64,000 bases of DNA, from positions 12,570,157 to 12,634,156 of the forward strand of contig OU015566.1 of the NCBI GenBank assembly GCA_907165135.1, in the 5' to 3' direction. The notes beneath the pieces were generated by a model. It worked only from the letters and a program-made list of their open reading frames with translations. It was not told the DNA's origin and made no database searches. The stretch comes from Oikopleura dioica. Taxonomy: Eukaryota; Chordata; Appendicularia; Copelata; Oikopleuridae. The translations under genes were made by a program, and so were the position numbers. Below are positions 35,101-47,015 of the stretch, piece after piece (the first letter of the stretch is position 1; each line of letters begins with the position of its first letter).

Positions 35101-38100
35101 GTGAAACAGCGTCGGGGAGCGCATTGATGAGGTGATTTTTCAGCTCTTCAGGTTTCTGTTTAGAACGTGCTGGAGTTACGGAGCTACTTATTTTTACGAT
35201 CTGAGTATTTTCCCTCTCAAGTTCGAGAGCAGCCAGAGCACCAGCAGGACTCTCAGATTGCGAACTAGATCGAGATAAGCCAGAGAGTTCATCGGCAGTG
35301 ATTTCACTTTTCCGATTCTGCTGAGCGGTCGGAGCTTTGTGGGACACCGGATGTTCCCACTCGGGGGAAATGACATCTGGCTTTGTTTTCAAAACGCTTG
35401 TGCTCGTCATTTTCTTCTCAGGCGAAAGAGTTTCTGAATTGAGAGCATGAGAAGTTACAAAATTTCTAGAGTAAGTTGCAAAAACTATAAGTGCGCGACA
35501 AAATGCTAGAAATATATAAATTTTAACAAGTTTCATATATTCGATAATAATCAACCAAACACTCTACTGCAATTTGTGCATTTGTGACTTCATGATTGTG
35601 CAAAAAAATACTCACCTCTATGGTAAAGCAAATCACGTGATTGACCGTGCTCAATTAACTCCTCATCTTGGACATCTCCTCGATTTGACGCCTCAATTGG
35701 CAGATTCGAGTTAATTTCATCCTTTCCGATATTTGACGATATTGATTCTGTCGTGTGCCAAAGGTCACTCGATTGTGATTTCTCAATCGGCTCGTTCGTT
35801 TCATTCGTTTGTTCAATTGCTGGAAGTTCTTTTTCAAATTGGCTCTTTGATGCTCCTGTCGATTCGGAATCTGATGATGGCGATGATGATGATTTAGAAC
35901 TTATTGATGAAATTTCTTCTTTGAAAGATGGAGCTTCTGAAGCTGGAGCATTGTTTTGATTGATGATGAGCTCATTTTTAATGTCACTGGATGATCGAAT
36001 TTCCGCGTTGTTATTTTGATGAATTTCTTGAAAGCCCCCGTCGCCAGCAGAGGTGTCAGCGTTTTGGGTAAATAGAAAGGCTTTTAGCTCATTTAAGGGC
36101 TTTAGGTACGCTTCCTTTGTTTTGAGTTCCAACGAGTTGGAGTCAGAGGAGATCGGGGAGCTTGCATATTCGCGTATTGCTTCATTTAACAAATGGATAT
36201 CGTCATTAGTCAAGAAGTTGTTCTCTTCGCCATGATTACTCTTAAGAATTTCCGGTGTACTTGTTGTTTCGGGAAAAATCCCTGACCCACGGGTCGGTTG
36301 CTTATTTTCGCTGACTGATTGCTTCAACCCAAGACTGGAAAGTAGATCTTCAGATACAGATGCCGATTGTTGATTTTTGACAAGTGGAAGAGCTTCACTT
36401 TCATCTTTCGCCAATTCTAGCGCATTCAAGATTACGTCATCGCGATTACGATTATGATCAAGTGCAGCACTTTCAACTTCACTTGTGTCCATGTAATCGA
36501 GCTCATGAATTAAGCCGGAGAGGATGAGCCACTCCTTCAATGATATCGGCTTAACTGTCGGAGAACGGATGATGGTTTGATCATGTGATCCAGTGTTGAT
36601 TGAGCCAGACAAAAACGTGGTTGAAATTTCATCGCCTGCTTGGGTTCCATCTTCTTGTCCAAAGATGCCGGAGAATCTTTCTTGCTTGCTAACGGCATTT
36701 CTGAACGAACAAAAAAATTTTTTGACGGCATTTCTGGCTGCGTAAATAAAATTTTGCGGAGAATTGCAAAAAACTGTTTAGTTTTGCAGTTATGCGCAAA
36801 TAAATAAGTTTGAGAGTGCACAAATAGTACGGATTCGCCTCGGAAAATCTCAGTCTGCGAAACTTGAGTTTGAAGTATGAGGTTTCTCATCCTCATATTA
36901 TATTCGGCAGTTGCCGAGACAGCATTATCAAAGGAAAAAGCTAGTTCCTTTTTACGCAAAAGAAGATCCTACGATTATTACGGGGAAGATTGCATCCATT
37001 CGATGCTTCAATATGGATTACGCGAAACTTTAGTTGAATCGATTTTTCCGCACAAAAGTATCGTTGATGCTGTCAACGAAAGAGTATTTGAGGAAGATCC
37101 ATGTGATTGGAAAGCTGATTGCAAAACATTCGTTAAAAACAGACCAACGAAACCGGGAAACTCCTTGGGCAGGTGTTTCGATATTTTATATAAAAAAAGT
37201 TTATTTGTGATTAATGATAAAAAAGGCGAAAAAAATTGAGAAAGCTAAATCTTGACATAAACTACGAAATATCAATCGAAATTCAATGCTCAAATCGTCA
37301 TCCAACCGGCTCGTGGTTTAACATTTTTCACTTGACCAATGGTGGAAATTACGGCGCGTTCTGATCAAAAAATTCCTGACAATTAATTCTCTCACCTTGG
37401 TCGTTTAGAGTTGGACATCAAGTAGCTCCCCAGAATTTCATTTTGCAGTTTTTCATTTTTCGTCGCCATTTTGAGCACCAAATCAACCTCTCCATAAACT
37501 CGAGAATTCCTAAAATTTCATAAGACAAATTGCATTTTCCCAAAAACTGAAAAAGAAGGTAAGGAAGGGCGTTTTTAAATTTGCCCCAACAAAGCGCGCG
37601 AGCCAGCTTTGTTGTAATCCGGTTTGGAGCTCACCTGGCTTCAGTCTCAGAAGTTCCATCCTCTTTTGGTGCGTCAATTCCGCTCGCGCTCTTATCATAT
37701 CCTCTCTTTTGAAGATTGTCTATTGAAACTAGCCGCTTCTTGCTGGATTCTTGATGGAACTCCGGATTTGGTGCTCCAGCGAATAAGTCATTACCGGATA
37801 GCGCTGGCGCGGATGAGGAGCGATTTGGGTCAACCACAGTCAGCAACCGCGTATTTTCTTAAACCAAGATCAATGCACGCAAAAGGTTAGCACCGCTGTC
37901 CCACGCTAGCGGTTACGTATAAATTCTTATCATACGCTTGATTATTCTACAACCGAGATAATAGCCCTCCGAATAATTATCTTCGTTTGAAACAAAAAAA
38001 AGTAGGACACTTTCTAAATCCAAATAAACCGCCTTTATTTTTAATGACCCTTGTCCCAAAAGATTTCGATATCGAAGGGGGTACCCTTAATTTCCTAGAA

Positions 38101-41100
38101 AGAAACGTACCTCGAGTATACATAGCACTTTGTTTATCTTGTTGGTCGGACACTTGGTGACCATTGTCGTCCAGTTGGCGTTGTTGTTCCTGCCAAGTAC
38201 TGACTTGTTGATAAGCGGCCAGCTGGTTATTATCATCAGAGGCCATTACTCCTCCCTCCTGCCTCACTTCTGCCTTCTGAGGTGTCAAAATTGGCACTTC
38301 CACTGCTTGCCCGTCGTTTCTTACGTTTTCAAAGCTCGTGAGTTCTGAGTCATTTTCGGGCACTTCAAGAATGGTATCGGGGTCTCGCGGTCGCATATTT
38401 CCAGTATTGACATCTATTGATGGAACATGTGCATTGTTAGTGCCCTGTGCTTGAGTTGGCGCCACGGCGGCAGGCTCAAGAAAGGCTAAACCCTCATCCG
38501 TGGTGAACTGCACCGAGCTCACGTCCAGTTCAGCCGGGAAAATGACAAGCGCACAATCATCCTTGAGAAAAGTATTAGAGTAATTGCATTAAAAAGGTTA
38601 ATGGGTTATTTTTCGTGAATTTACCTTGTCAAGACAGCCTGGCATTGCATCACTAGAATCCGCCTCCGAGTCGTTTACAATTTCTTCGAGATATCGTCTC
38701 AATCGAGTGAGTTGTTCTTCTGAAACTCCGTTCAGCAAAGACGGGGAGTTCTCAGCTTTCCAGGAGAATAAGGAGCTAGGGCAGCTTTTTGGACAATCCT
38801 GACGAAGAGCAGAAAATAGAACGTCCGTTCTTTGGCAATTTTTCGCGACGAAATCGCAGATGAGTTCTTTGATTTCACGTGTTTTATGCGTTGATTTATC
38901 TTTGGAGACTTCTGTGGTTGTTTTTTGCATTTTTTGCGGAGAAGGTTCTAGCGCGGAATTTGTTTTGGCAAATATTTCGGAAACTAGGTTTTTGAGGAAT
39001 GTTGTGTAGCTTTCATCAGTGTTTGGCCCTTCATTTGAGCTTCGGTCGTTTGTGGATTGTTGAGCAGCATTAAGAGGACTAAATGGAGAGAAAGAAGAAG
39101 AGGGATTAAATGGTACCTTTGGGTATTTGAAGAAATCGGCAGTGGGGTTGTTTTGGCGACTGAAACTTGGCACATGGCTTCTAACTCGTCGGAGCCATCG
39201 ATGCAATCTGCGATGCCATCGCAAATGTTGTCTGTAGTGACGCAAAAGTGTCCATCTCGGCATTGGAAGTCACATGGTTTGTCATCCGGACGCATGCTGC
39301 TAAGAGAGCATCTGGTCTTGCCAAAGGTGGACTTGGTGACTTGGCGGTGGCCCTCGCCATCGAGCGCGGTCAGCGTCAGTCGAAAAGTGTGGCAACTGTG
39401 GAGGTGTCCGATCGAAGTGTATTCTATTCTTTGGATCACCGAGATATTCACGGAGTGAGGCTAATCCCTAAAACGAACTGCCACCGGAATCTCGTGGCCC
39501 AAGCTTGAGTCCCGGCCACGTACTGAAGCGGCACCTTCGCGCCGCCGCGATTCGTGATATCAATCACTTGATCACGGGGTAGATAAAAGCCCTTCTGCTA
39601 TTCTTGCGCGTAAATTACAGTTACAATTCTAGCTCACGTAACAACAAAAAACTTTGCATTTCGTCTGGAATGTTAATTGAGCATTCTTTCGAAAATATTA
39701 CCAAAAATAGCAAGAAAGAAAAAAATCAGTGTTTACACTAGGGTGTTCTAATAATGAAAGCGTTCGGTAATATTTGCGGCGAGTAAAACTACCCACTCTA
39801 TCATTGGCTATAATTTGACCGTAATTTTCTGGCAGTTCCCGTTTCGCCCAAAATCCCGGATCGCCCACATCCCGGATCGCCCATTTTCCTGGATCGCCCA
39901 TTGTGGGCAAAACGGGAAAATGTGCGAATCAGGAAAATGTGCGATTCAGGATTGGGCAGAACGGGATTTACAAAATTAGAAAAGGAGCTCTTTATCCCTG
40001 AGTCAGGGGTCTAAATTGCAACTGTGAATTCGCTTTCGCTTCGCACAAAATATCAAACTCTCAAAAGCGAAAAAAAGCTAAAAAGTGACATTATTTGTAA
40101 AAAGGCAGTTACTTGTTGCTCTATAGTAGGGCGTCTGTAAGAATATCATAATAATTTTGATGTTTAATTCTTAACAACCATTCGTCACTTTGAAATTTTT
40201 AACCTTTACAAGTGCCGAATGTTACCTAACTTGAGATGGGCCATCTCAGATGGCCGACTTAAAGGGTTAATTCTGATGAACACAGTAGCCCTGAGCACCT
40301 TATTTGAAAGATAAGAGCTTGAACTCTCTCAGAGGCTTCGGGACCTTAGTTTGGGTCTTATAATTCCGCAAAAAATACATTTTAGGGTTTTCCTTCAGGC
40401 GTTAGAGATGGTCGCCTTATGTCTCACAAACCTTTGTGAACTTACCCTTTTATATCGACGTTTTCATAATTGTCAAATTTTTCTAAATCAATGAATTCTA
40501 TTATTCTTGAAATAAAAATTTTTACCTCCTAAAATTTTCGCTTTTTTTCGCAATTTTAAAGAAATTTTCGCTTCGCACTGGAAGTTCGAATTCGCTTCGC
40601 TTTTGCTTCGCAAAAAATTTGAAAAAAAGTTTCGCTTTCGCACTGGGTTTTTGGCTGATATTTAGACCCCTGCCTGAGTATTATATCTTTTCTTCTTTCA
40701 AATAAAATCAAAACTCGATCAAATCTTCTTTGGAATGTCCGATTTCCAAAGATCAATTTCGATCGATTATCAAATTTCAAATTTACAATTGCAAATCCTG
40801 GTTTGCACACAAATCCCGTTCCGAACATTTTCCCGTTTTGCCCACAATGGGCGATCCAGGAAAATGGGCGATCCGGGATGTGGGCGATCCGGGAATTTGG
40901 GCAAAACAGGCGCTGCCTAATTTTCTCGTCCCAAGAGCCTCTTTATCTAGTTATGGGTTCGTGTTATCACCAAAACGCAGTGCTAAGAAAACCAAGCTAC
41001 TGTTCATATTTTCGATAAAGATTGCTACGACTGTATAATTTATTTGTACTCCCGTTTCCTTCAAGCTCAAATTGATACGGCACCGAGTAGGAATTCCACT

Positions 41101-41387
41101 CCAGCTCAATTTTATGCTCCGATAACGCGTGCGCTCTCAAATTCTGAGGTGGCATAACTTGAAGATTTTTTCAATTTCAGATTTGATTTGTTGTTGTTTA
41201 CCTTGCGTCGGGTAAAAACAAGCACCGTCTTTGTAGCAGCAGTATCGCTCGTGTTCGCACTCTTGCTTCGAGATGCCATCTTTGCCGCAGCGCTGGAGTT
41301 CGGCCAGGCTGGGGTCGGTGACTTCGCATGCTGCGTATTTTTTGCGCAGTCTCATGAAACCTTGCCATTTTCGCCAACGCCATCCGA
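32103..41387 (-). CDS. Large mosaic secreted protein: trefoil, FN3-like, LDLa, ShKT-like, Ser/Gln-rich
   Basis: Read right to left. Exon 41387-41202 has a P-type trefoil domain (CEVTDPSLAELQRCG, CEHERYCC, ACFYPTQG). Exon from 41157 gives NLRAHALSEHKIELEWNS and exons near 39599 and 39478 give SCHTFRLTLTALDGEGHRQ, together FN3-like. The next exon holds an LDL-receptor class A repeat (CDFQCRDGHFCVTTDNICDG, then ADCIDGSDELEAMC). A later exon has CDFVAKNCQRTDV...LRQDCPKSC, partly ShKT-like. Exons to 38625, 38539-38112, 37861-37636, 36697-35613, 35461-32327 and 32281-32103 encode a Ser/Gln/Asn-rich region of more than 1,500 residues, ending in a small Cys-rich module (CQSLGICFNENG, CAPQCSVVGGKTIC). 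It is a probable extracellular matrix or mucus protein. The 5' exon with a signal peptide is not identified. Joins are good in the 3' part and weaker in the FN3-like part. Confidence 0.7.
36877..37239 (+). CDS. Small secreted Cys-containing protein nested in an antisense intron
   Basis: A single-exon frame of 120 aa starts MRFLILILYSAVAETALSKE, a typical signal peptide. A furin-type site RKRR at residues 27-30 would release a mature chain of about 90 residues starting SYDYYGEDCIHSML. Four Cys (DCI, PCDW, DCKTF, RCFD) could form two disulfides. The gene lies on the plus strand inside the intron 36698-37635 of the large minus-strand mosaic gene. No known family is recognised. Signal peptide, processing site and Cys spacing argue that it is real, though no clear polyadenylation signal follows. 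Confidence 0.6.
   Translation: MRFLILILYSAVAETALSKEKASSFLRKRRSYDYYGEDCIHSMLQYGLRETLVESIFPHKSIVDAVNERVFEEDPCDWKADCKTFVKNRPTKPGNSLGRCFDILYKKSLFVINDKKGEKN
39831..40917. mobile_element. DNA transposon remnant with 9-bp target duplication
   Basis: Inverted ends start GGCAG, followed by YCC/GTTTYGCCCAAA and by CCCGGATCGCCCACATCCCGG. The inverted repeat is about 90 bp at each end and is built of GGATCGCCC sub-repeats. TAATTTTCT flanks both sides (39822-39830 and 40918-40926), a 9-bp duplication. It lies in an intron of the large mosaic gene between the two FN3-like exons. G-rich ends with an 8-9 bp duplication fit Merlin or MULE-like groups; the superfamily is not certain. No transposase found. Confidence 0.78.
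40004..40672. mobile_element. Element nested inside the 39831-40917 transposon
   Basis: Ends CAGGGGTCTAAAT (40004-40016) and ATTTAGACCCCTG (40660-40672) are inverted copies, flanked by CCTGAGT on both sides. CAGGGG ends and a 7-8 bp duplication suggest a hAT-like MITE. The interior has repeated TTCGCTTTCGCTTCGCA phrases near both ends and no coding sequence. It lies wholly within the older element. Confidence 0.7.
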
Positions 41388-44300
41388 CTAAAGCGAGTTA
41401 GAACTGCTGATGTTTGTCATTTTTCTTCAATTTTAATCTTATTTTTAAGGATATACCGGCCGATTAATAGGCCCGAGACGCAAAACTGGACACGTTAGCG
41501 CTCGGGGGTTAAACCCGTCTTGTTCCATCAAAACCGGTCAAGGCAGGTGTCCAGGAACCCGATGAAAGAAACCGAGCGTTAAGGAGCGTGTGGTAGGTAT
41601 TTTAAGGGATGAGTCGTTGAATTACGTTCTATCGCTTTTTGCGATAAAGCGCACGCGCACCTCATCCGACAGCTCTATAAGTGCTGATTATCCCAAAAAA
41701 AAAGCTCAAATATTTTTTCGCTCCGCAATCGAAATTTAACGCCTTATCGATTTAGCTCTCTGGGAGCCTCCAAGTTGAATGTTATCATAACATGGATATA
41801 CTTACACAATGATCGACCACCAGCGCTATAATCAAATAATTGAAACAATAAGATGACCCACAAGCGCATGACTTTATCATTCTAAGTCTCTTTCAGGAGA
41901 TAACTTTTTAATCCTCTTGGCTTACCAGAGAACATGACCTACATTTGTCTACCTGTGTAAGGCTCTTACACAGGGTACCCATTATAAGATCATGGTGAAA
42001 TAGATGAAGAAGAGGTTTATGAAAATGAAAAATTGAGTCATAGTTTTGGTGAGGTTCAAAAATAAGGATATATGATCCGTTAAATTCATAATGATCTGAG
42101 AGAGCTAAAATTGGTGGTGCGAAATTCGTAAATCGAACGTGGGCACCTCTTTCTTGTCAATTTCAAAAATCAATTTCTTAAAAGCTTTTCAGTTACGGGG
42201 ATAAGTCAATTTTTGACAGCTGCCTCAATTTTTGAAAATATTATAAAAGGGTTGTGATACTCTTTGGGTAAGCGAATTACCGGGTTTGAAAGTATCTGTC
42301 AAATAGTAAGGGGGCAGAGTTGATTTTTGGCATTTTCTCATGTTGAAAATCTCTTCGCCTAAACATTTGTCGAAATTACATTGTTTCACGGAAAAAGGGT
42401 TGAGAAGCTGATACTCTCGGAAGAAGAGAAATTGAACCGGACGGATTTTTAATGAACCAGCGACATTATTATATAAATATGAAAATTAACCTCCGGCGCA
42501 AAAACTGGATGAGTACAGGGTCTGCACTACAGACAGCGCTTATTTTGAAAACCAAAATCATCGATCTCTGTAGATCAGACTAAAACATCTTCCCTGCCAA
42601 AAGAATAATTACGCGTAATTGTCTCTTTTGGGGCGGATCCAGAATTTTTGAATAAACACGTGACAAGCAATTAACCCTTACTCCCTTTGAAAATGCCAAC
42701 ATCACCTTCTTACATCGATTTAGCGCTAGAATACACGCTTGAAAAGGTCGAAATGATTACAATTTTATCTCCTTTCCTGTAACTATCTCATTTTCCAATT
42801 CTTCCTGCTTCTTCAGAACAAACTCTCTTTCTCGAATAATCCTTTCTCTGTTTTTTCTTATGAAAAAAATTGGTAAACAAAAGCAATCTGTAATTTTCTA
42901 TCGGAATTCTAGTTTTTGAGAAGACGTGCGGCGCGGATTTGAACGCGCGGCGCTTGACGTGGTGGCGCTAGGACGACGCGCGCCGCCGCGAAGGAATCAT
43001 GAGATTCTTATTCATAAAAGCTCTTTTGGAATCTACATAATCAAGTTATGTTCTGAGCTAAGTGAATATTTGAAATGCTAACATGAAACTTGTCCAACAT
43101 TTGAACCTTTTGGAAACTCAAAAAAGTTGTGTTACAGAAATCCCTGAAAAGAGATGACGTAAATTGACCTCTCGTGTTTCTTCAAGGGCTCGTTGTTTGC
43201 TTTGGTGTTATCTGTTTAGTCTTTTGTAGAAAGAATAGGTTTCTAGAGCTCCTTACTAAATCCAACTATCAGCTTGATAAGCGTTGATTACGAGTTTTTG
43301 TGGAGAGCAATGACGAGTTTTTTATGCTTTTTTTGAACTAAGGGTTTCAAAAGATTACTTGCTGGAAATTTTTCCGTCTCGACTTTGAGATTCTTTCTAA
43401 AAGAAACTCTGAAAGTCCCACTAACGAGTTTAGTTGTTTTAATTAAATAAGAGTTATTACAGCAAATTAAGCGCGTTTATGCGACTCTGCCGGCTGTTTT
43501 TGAAATCTGTCGAGAAGCAAAAATACGCGCCTGACAGGGCGATTATTTTGAATTTATCCAAAGGACCAAAAGGAGCCCTTCGTGGGAAAAATACGTAATG
43601 GAAGAAATATTGTGTCAGGATTTTGGCAGGTAGTGTATTCGAACTCAGCGGGGGACGATGCTGCTGCCTGGAATGGCGCCGGTGTAACTGATAGCGTTTC
43701 TGGCGGCTGGTGATAAGCTTCAAATGCATAACTTTAGGAAAGAGGATAATCTCGGACTTGAACCTTTTCTTGCCAATTATTGGAGCTTTTTTCTAATAGC
43801 CAGACAAAATCGTGCGGCGCGGCGGGGGAAACAATGTTATTCCAGGCCCCTTATCAGCCACGTAGATATTTTGATTGGATATATTATCACAAAGGAGTCT
43901 TGTAAGGCTTTGTATCTAAACCAATTTTACGCTCAGCGGGCCTTACTCCAATTTAATTTCGCGTGCTTGTTCTTTTTTACATTTTTTGATTTATCAACTT
44001 TGTTTTATCATCTGAAAATTGGGCATTGACTTGCCTCTTTAGGCTGATATTAGATTCAAATTTTGGCTGATAAGTTTAATTTATTCGTTAAATTTTTCAG
44101 TGGTAAAGAAGGATGCTTCTAATTTTCCCAATCACCGAATATTATTGATTTTTTGCTATACTAGTTTTTTCGCAATAATTATTAATAACGGAAACAGTAA
44201 ACAATCCGTCAGTGTTAATGCTTCAGCCTTTATGGTTGATGACGGTGCTGCTGATGAAAATTGTGTTATAACAATTCTTTTGACAATTCTATTTATTCCG

Positions 44301-45237
44301 AAGAAAATTGCCAGATTTCTAAAAGAGAAAAGTATTTTCTGAATTGGCAATTCAGAATTGCACAAGTTGTTCCCTGCCGGGAAAGAGTATTGTATACAGT
44401 ATAGGCTTCAGACTATTAATAATACAGCTCCTTCTGAAGCTGCTCGATCAATCAAATATTCCACCTTGATCTTTTATAAGAGTAATCTTGTTTAGAGTAC
44501 TCTAAAATATTGAGATTGAGGCTCAGTTTCGCGAATAAACGCATCGAGGCGATAAACATTGTAAACATATATTTTTTGATTAATTATGCAATATTTCGAG
44601 CAGCAAAACGACACGCACATTGTCGATAAAACAATGATTCAGATATAGATAACACTCCAGAGGAGACCTCAAAGAGAACGCTCACTGCAAATTCAGATGA
44701 GTACAGAAAGAACTGGGAAAAAGAGACGCTGAAATCAAGGAAGAAAATAATCAAAAATCGGATTTTTCGATGATCAAAGATGGTTGAAGATATGGAAAGG
44801 AAAGGAGTTTAGAACATTTTTCTAGCGACAAGAATGGTTCAAGATTGTTTTATCAAAATTACAGTAAGGGTAAGGATCTTACTGTTAGGCTTTTGTAGGG
44901 GTCCTATCTTAGGGGTAAGGGGCTAACCCTAACCCTACCTTTGGGGAACTCAGATTAGTAAACAATATGAAGAAAAAGCTCATAATTATGTGATATATTC
45001 ATAGAGGAAAGAACCTCTTTATCAAGTAAAACTCCTGAAAAGTTTATGTCAAGAACTCATTTCGACGCAAAAATGCACATTTTACCAAATGTGCACCATC
45101 AGAAGCGAAGACGGAAAGCTAGATTTTTATGGCCAAACAAAGGTAGTAGTACCAACTCGATCTGATTTCATTTTCCGCCTGTACAACTCATTAGACAGGA
45201 GTTAATAAAGGTCTCATACTTTCATTAGCTTCGCGAC
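41388..45237. other. 3.8-kb gene desert
   Basis: No gene is supported. ORFs at 43457-43729 (-), 43724-44029 (+) and 44100-44342 (+) lack motifs, introns or coding bias. A GC-rich patch at 42925-42990 contains GATTTGAACGC, which resembles the reverse of a tRNA B box, but the T stem does not pair and no A box is present. A TTAGGG-type patch occurs at 44918-44934. The stretch may hold the missing 5' exon of the mosaic gene and the promoter of the downstream GPCR. Confidence 0.4.
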
Positions 45238-46986
45238 ATGTTTGTGACAATATATTTGTCGGTCCTTTTCATTATCGGTTTATTGGGAAACAGTCTCGTT
45301 TTCTTCGGAATGGTCCTCAATCATTCGCAGATGGTGACTGCTAGCCATGTTTACGCGATTCACATGGCCTTTGCCGATTTACTTCTTATACTTGTTCTTC
45401 CGCTCAAGATTTCCCAGTACTTGAATCATGAAGGAAGGGGATCATGAATTCAGAAAACGGCAAGGAAGCAGTTTTGATCCTGAAAACAGAATGGTTATTT
45501 GGAGCGACCATGTGTAAAATTGCCAACGCAACAACAAACGTGAATTTCATCGTGTCTATTTTCTTTCTGACCCTGATGGCGGTGGACAGGTACATCGCCA
45601 TCAAAGGAAAATACAATCCGATTGTTTCCAGAAGACGTCCTATCGTTACGCACTCGATTTCGGGCGCCATCTGGCTCATTGGCATCCTCATATGAAAAAG
45701 GCTCTCGATACTTAGACTTTATAAGCAGACAGCGTCAATGTTTTTATGCAAAAAACGTTCTTCGAAAACCCAAATAAAGCTCTCCACAGATTCTTAATAC
45801 AGATCTCCATCCAAAGACGCGCATTTGTCGAGAAGACTGGGGTGCAATTGACCCCTATGTTATTGGAAATTTGACAGAATATGAGCAATCAAACTGGTAC
45901 TATACTCCTCCTTGATTTCATTTCATTAATGTTCAGTGGTTTGTCCTCAGAAAAGACTTTTCTCAGCGACAAATACATGACGACTCCAAGTCAATCATTT
46001 GATGATATTTTCGGAAATACGACTGAATTCCCAGACTGCTCGGATAAATGGTGGGAGAAAGAGCCCGATATTGCCAAAATTTGCGATGATTTTCTGACCT
46101 ATTGTCCCGAAGAAGTCGAAGAAAACTCTTGCCGGTAAAGGACAATCAATCTTCCAGCTTTCTTTAAAATTTTTAGGGGAACAGCAGACGGCATCAACCA
46201 ATGTATTTGTCCTGTTTCAACCAGATTTAGATACGTAAGAATGATCAATTTTAGCAAAAAAGATCGAAAATTCAGTACGTGGTTTTCGTCTTCCTGACCT
46301 GTTTCGCTCTCCCCGGCGGTGTCATAACATACTGTTACTATAGCTTCATCAAGCAAATTACCAAAGTTCACAGGCTCGTTCGTAATTCTGCCGGGATGAC
46401 GAACCAGCATCAAGAAGAAATTCAAAAGCTTGTGTCTGTCATAGTTTTTATCATTACCGCCTTCTTTCTTACTTGGGGTCCTGTTCAGATATGAGTTCAA
46501 AAATATGGCTTTTTCTTTTGAAAAATTGCAATTTTTGAACTCATTCGAAGATTATCAATATTCTTCTTTATACAACAACATTGCAGTCTATTTGCCATGG
46601 ATCCTGTCGATTTTTGAAACGGGTTTTGCGATTATCCGTCAAAATTTTAGATACTTAAATTTTCTTTTCATTCAAAAACCCGAAACAAGATGCAGTTAAA
46701 GAAGAACCTGATCTGGATCTCATGTGCCATCAATTCAATAATCTACATATTCTCAACAGGTACACAAGTTATTTCATCTGACAGTATTCGAACCGCTTTT
46801 CAAGGACACAAGAAGAAGATAAAAGCCTTCTTAGCGAAGAAATTCCGCAAGAAGGGCAAGAAACCAACAAGCGACTACGAGACAACACCGAATACCCAGC
46901 GAATGACAATAATGACAAACTCGGCGGTCGGAGAAGAATCTGTGCGGCTCCACTCGAGGCCGAGCAGTGGCCGAGATTTTAGATGA
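45238..46986 (+). CDS. Class A GPCR with a very long Cys-rich extracellular loop 2
   Basis: Exons: 45238-45429, 45465-45693, 45803-45896, 45937-46134, 46177-46234, 46276-46492, 46587-46615 and 46690-46986. Starts MFVTIYLSVLFIIGLLGNSL (TM1). TM2 is HMAFADLLLILVLP; TM3 starts at the Cys of GATMCKIAN and ends MAVDRYIAIKG (DRY). TM4 is AIWLIGILI. Extracellular loop 2 spans three exons, about 115 residues with eight Cys (HPKTRICREDWG, PDCSDKWWEKEPD, GINQCICPV). TM5 is FVFLTCFALPGGVITYCYYS, TM6 VFIITAFFLTWGPVQ, and TM7 CAINSIIYIF, where NSxxY replaces NPxxY. The tail is basic. Four introns read best as GA-AG (donors at 45430, 45694, 46493 and 46616). It resembles peptide/chemokine-like receptors; the ligand is unknown. 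The stop lies 29 bp from the convergent OAT stop. Confidence 0.82.
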
Positions 46987-47015
46987 TTTTTAAATTTATT
47001 GCTTCATTTTTTTGT

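Noticed and set aside
42920-42990. GATTTGAACGC in a GC-rich patch, like a reverse-strand tRNA B box
   Set aside because: The T stem does not pair and no A box or acceptor stem lies at the right distance.
43457-44342. Three ORFs of 80-101 codons in the 41-45 kb desert
   Set aside because: No signal peptide, domain, splice partner or coding-like composition.
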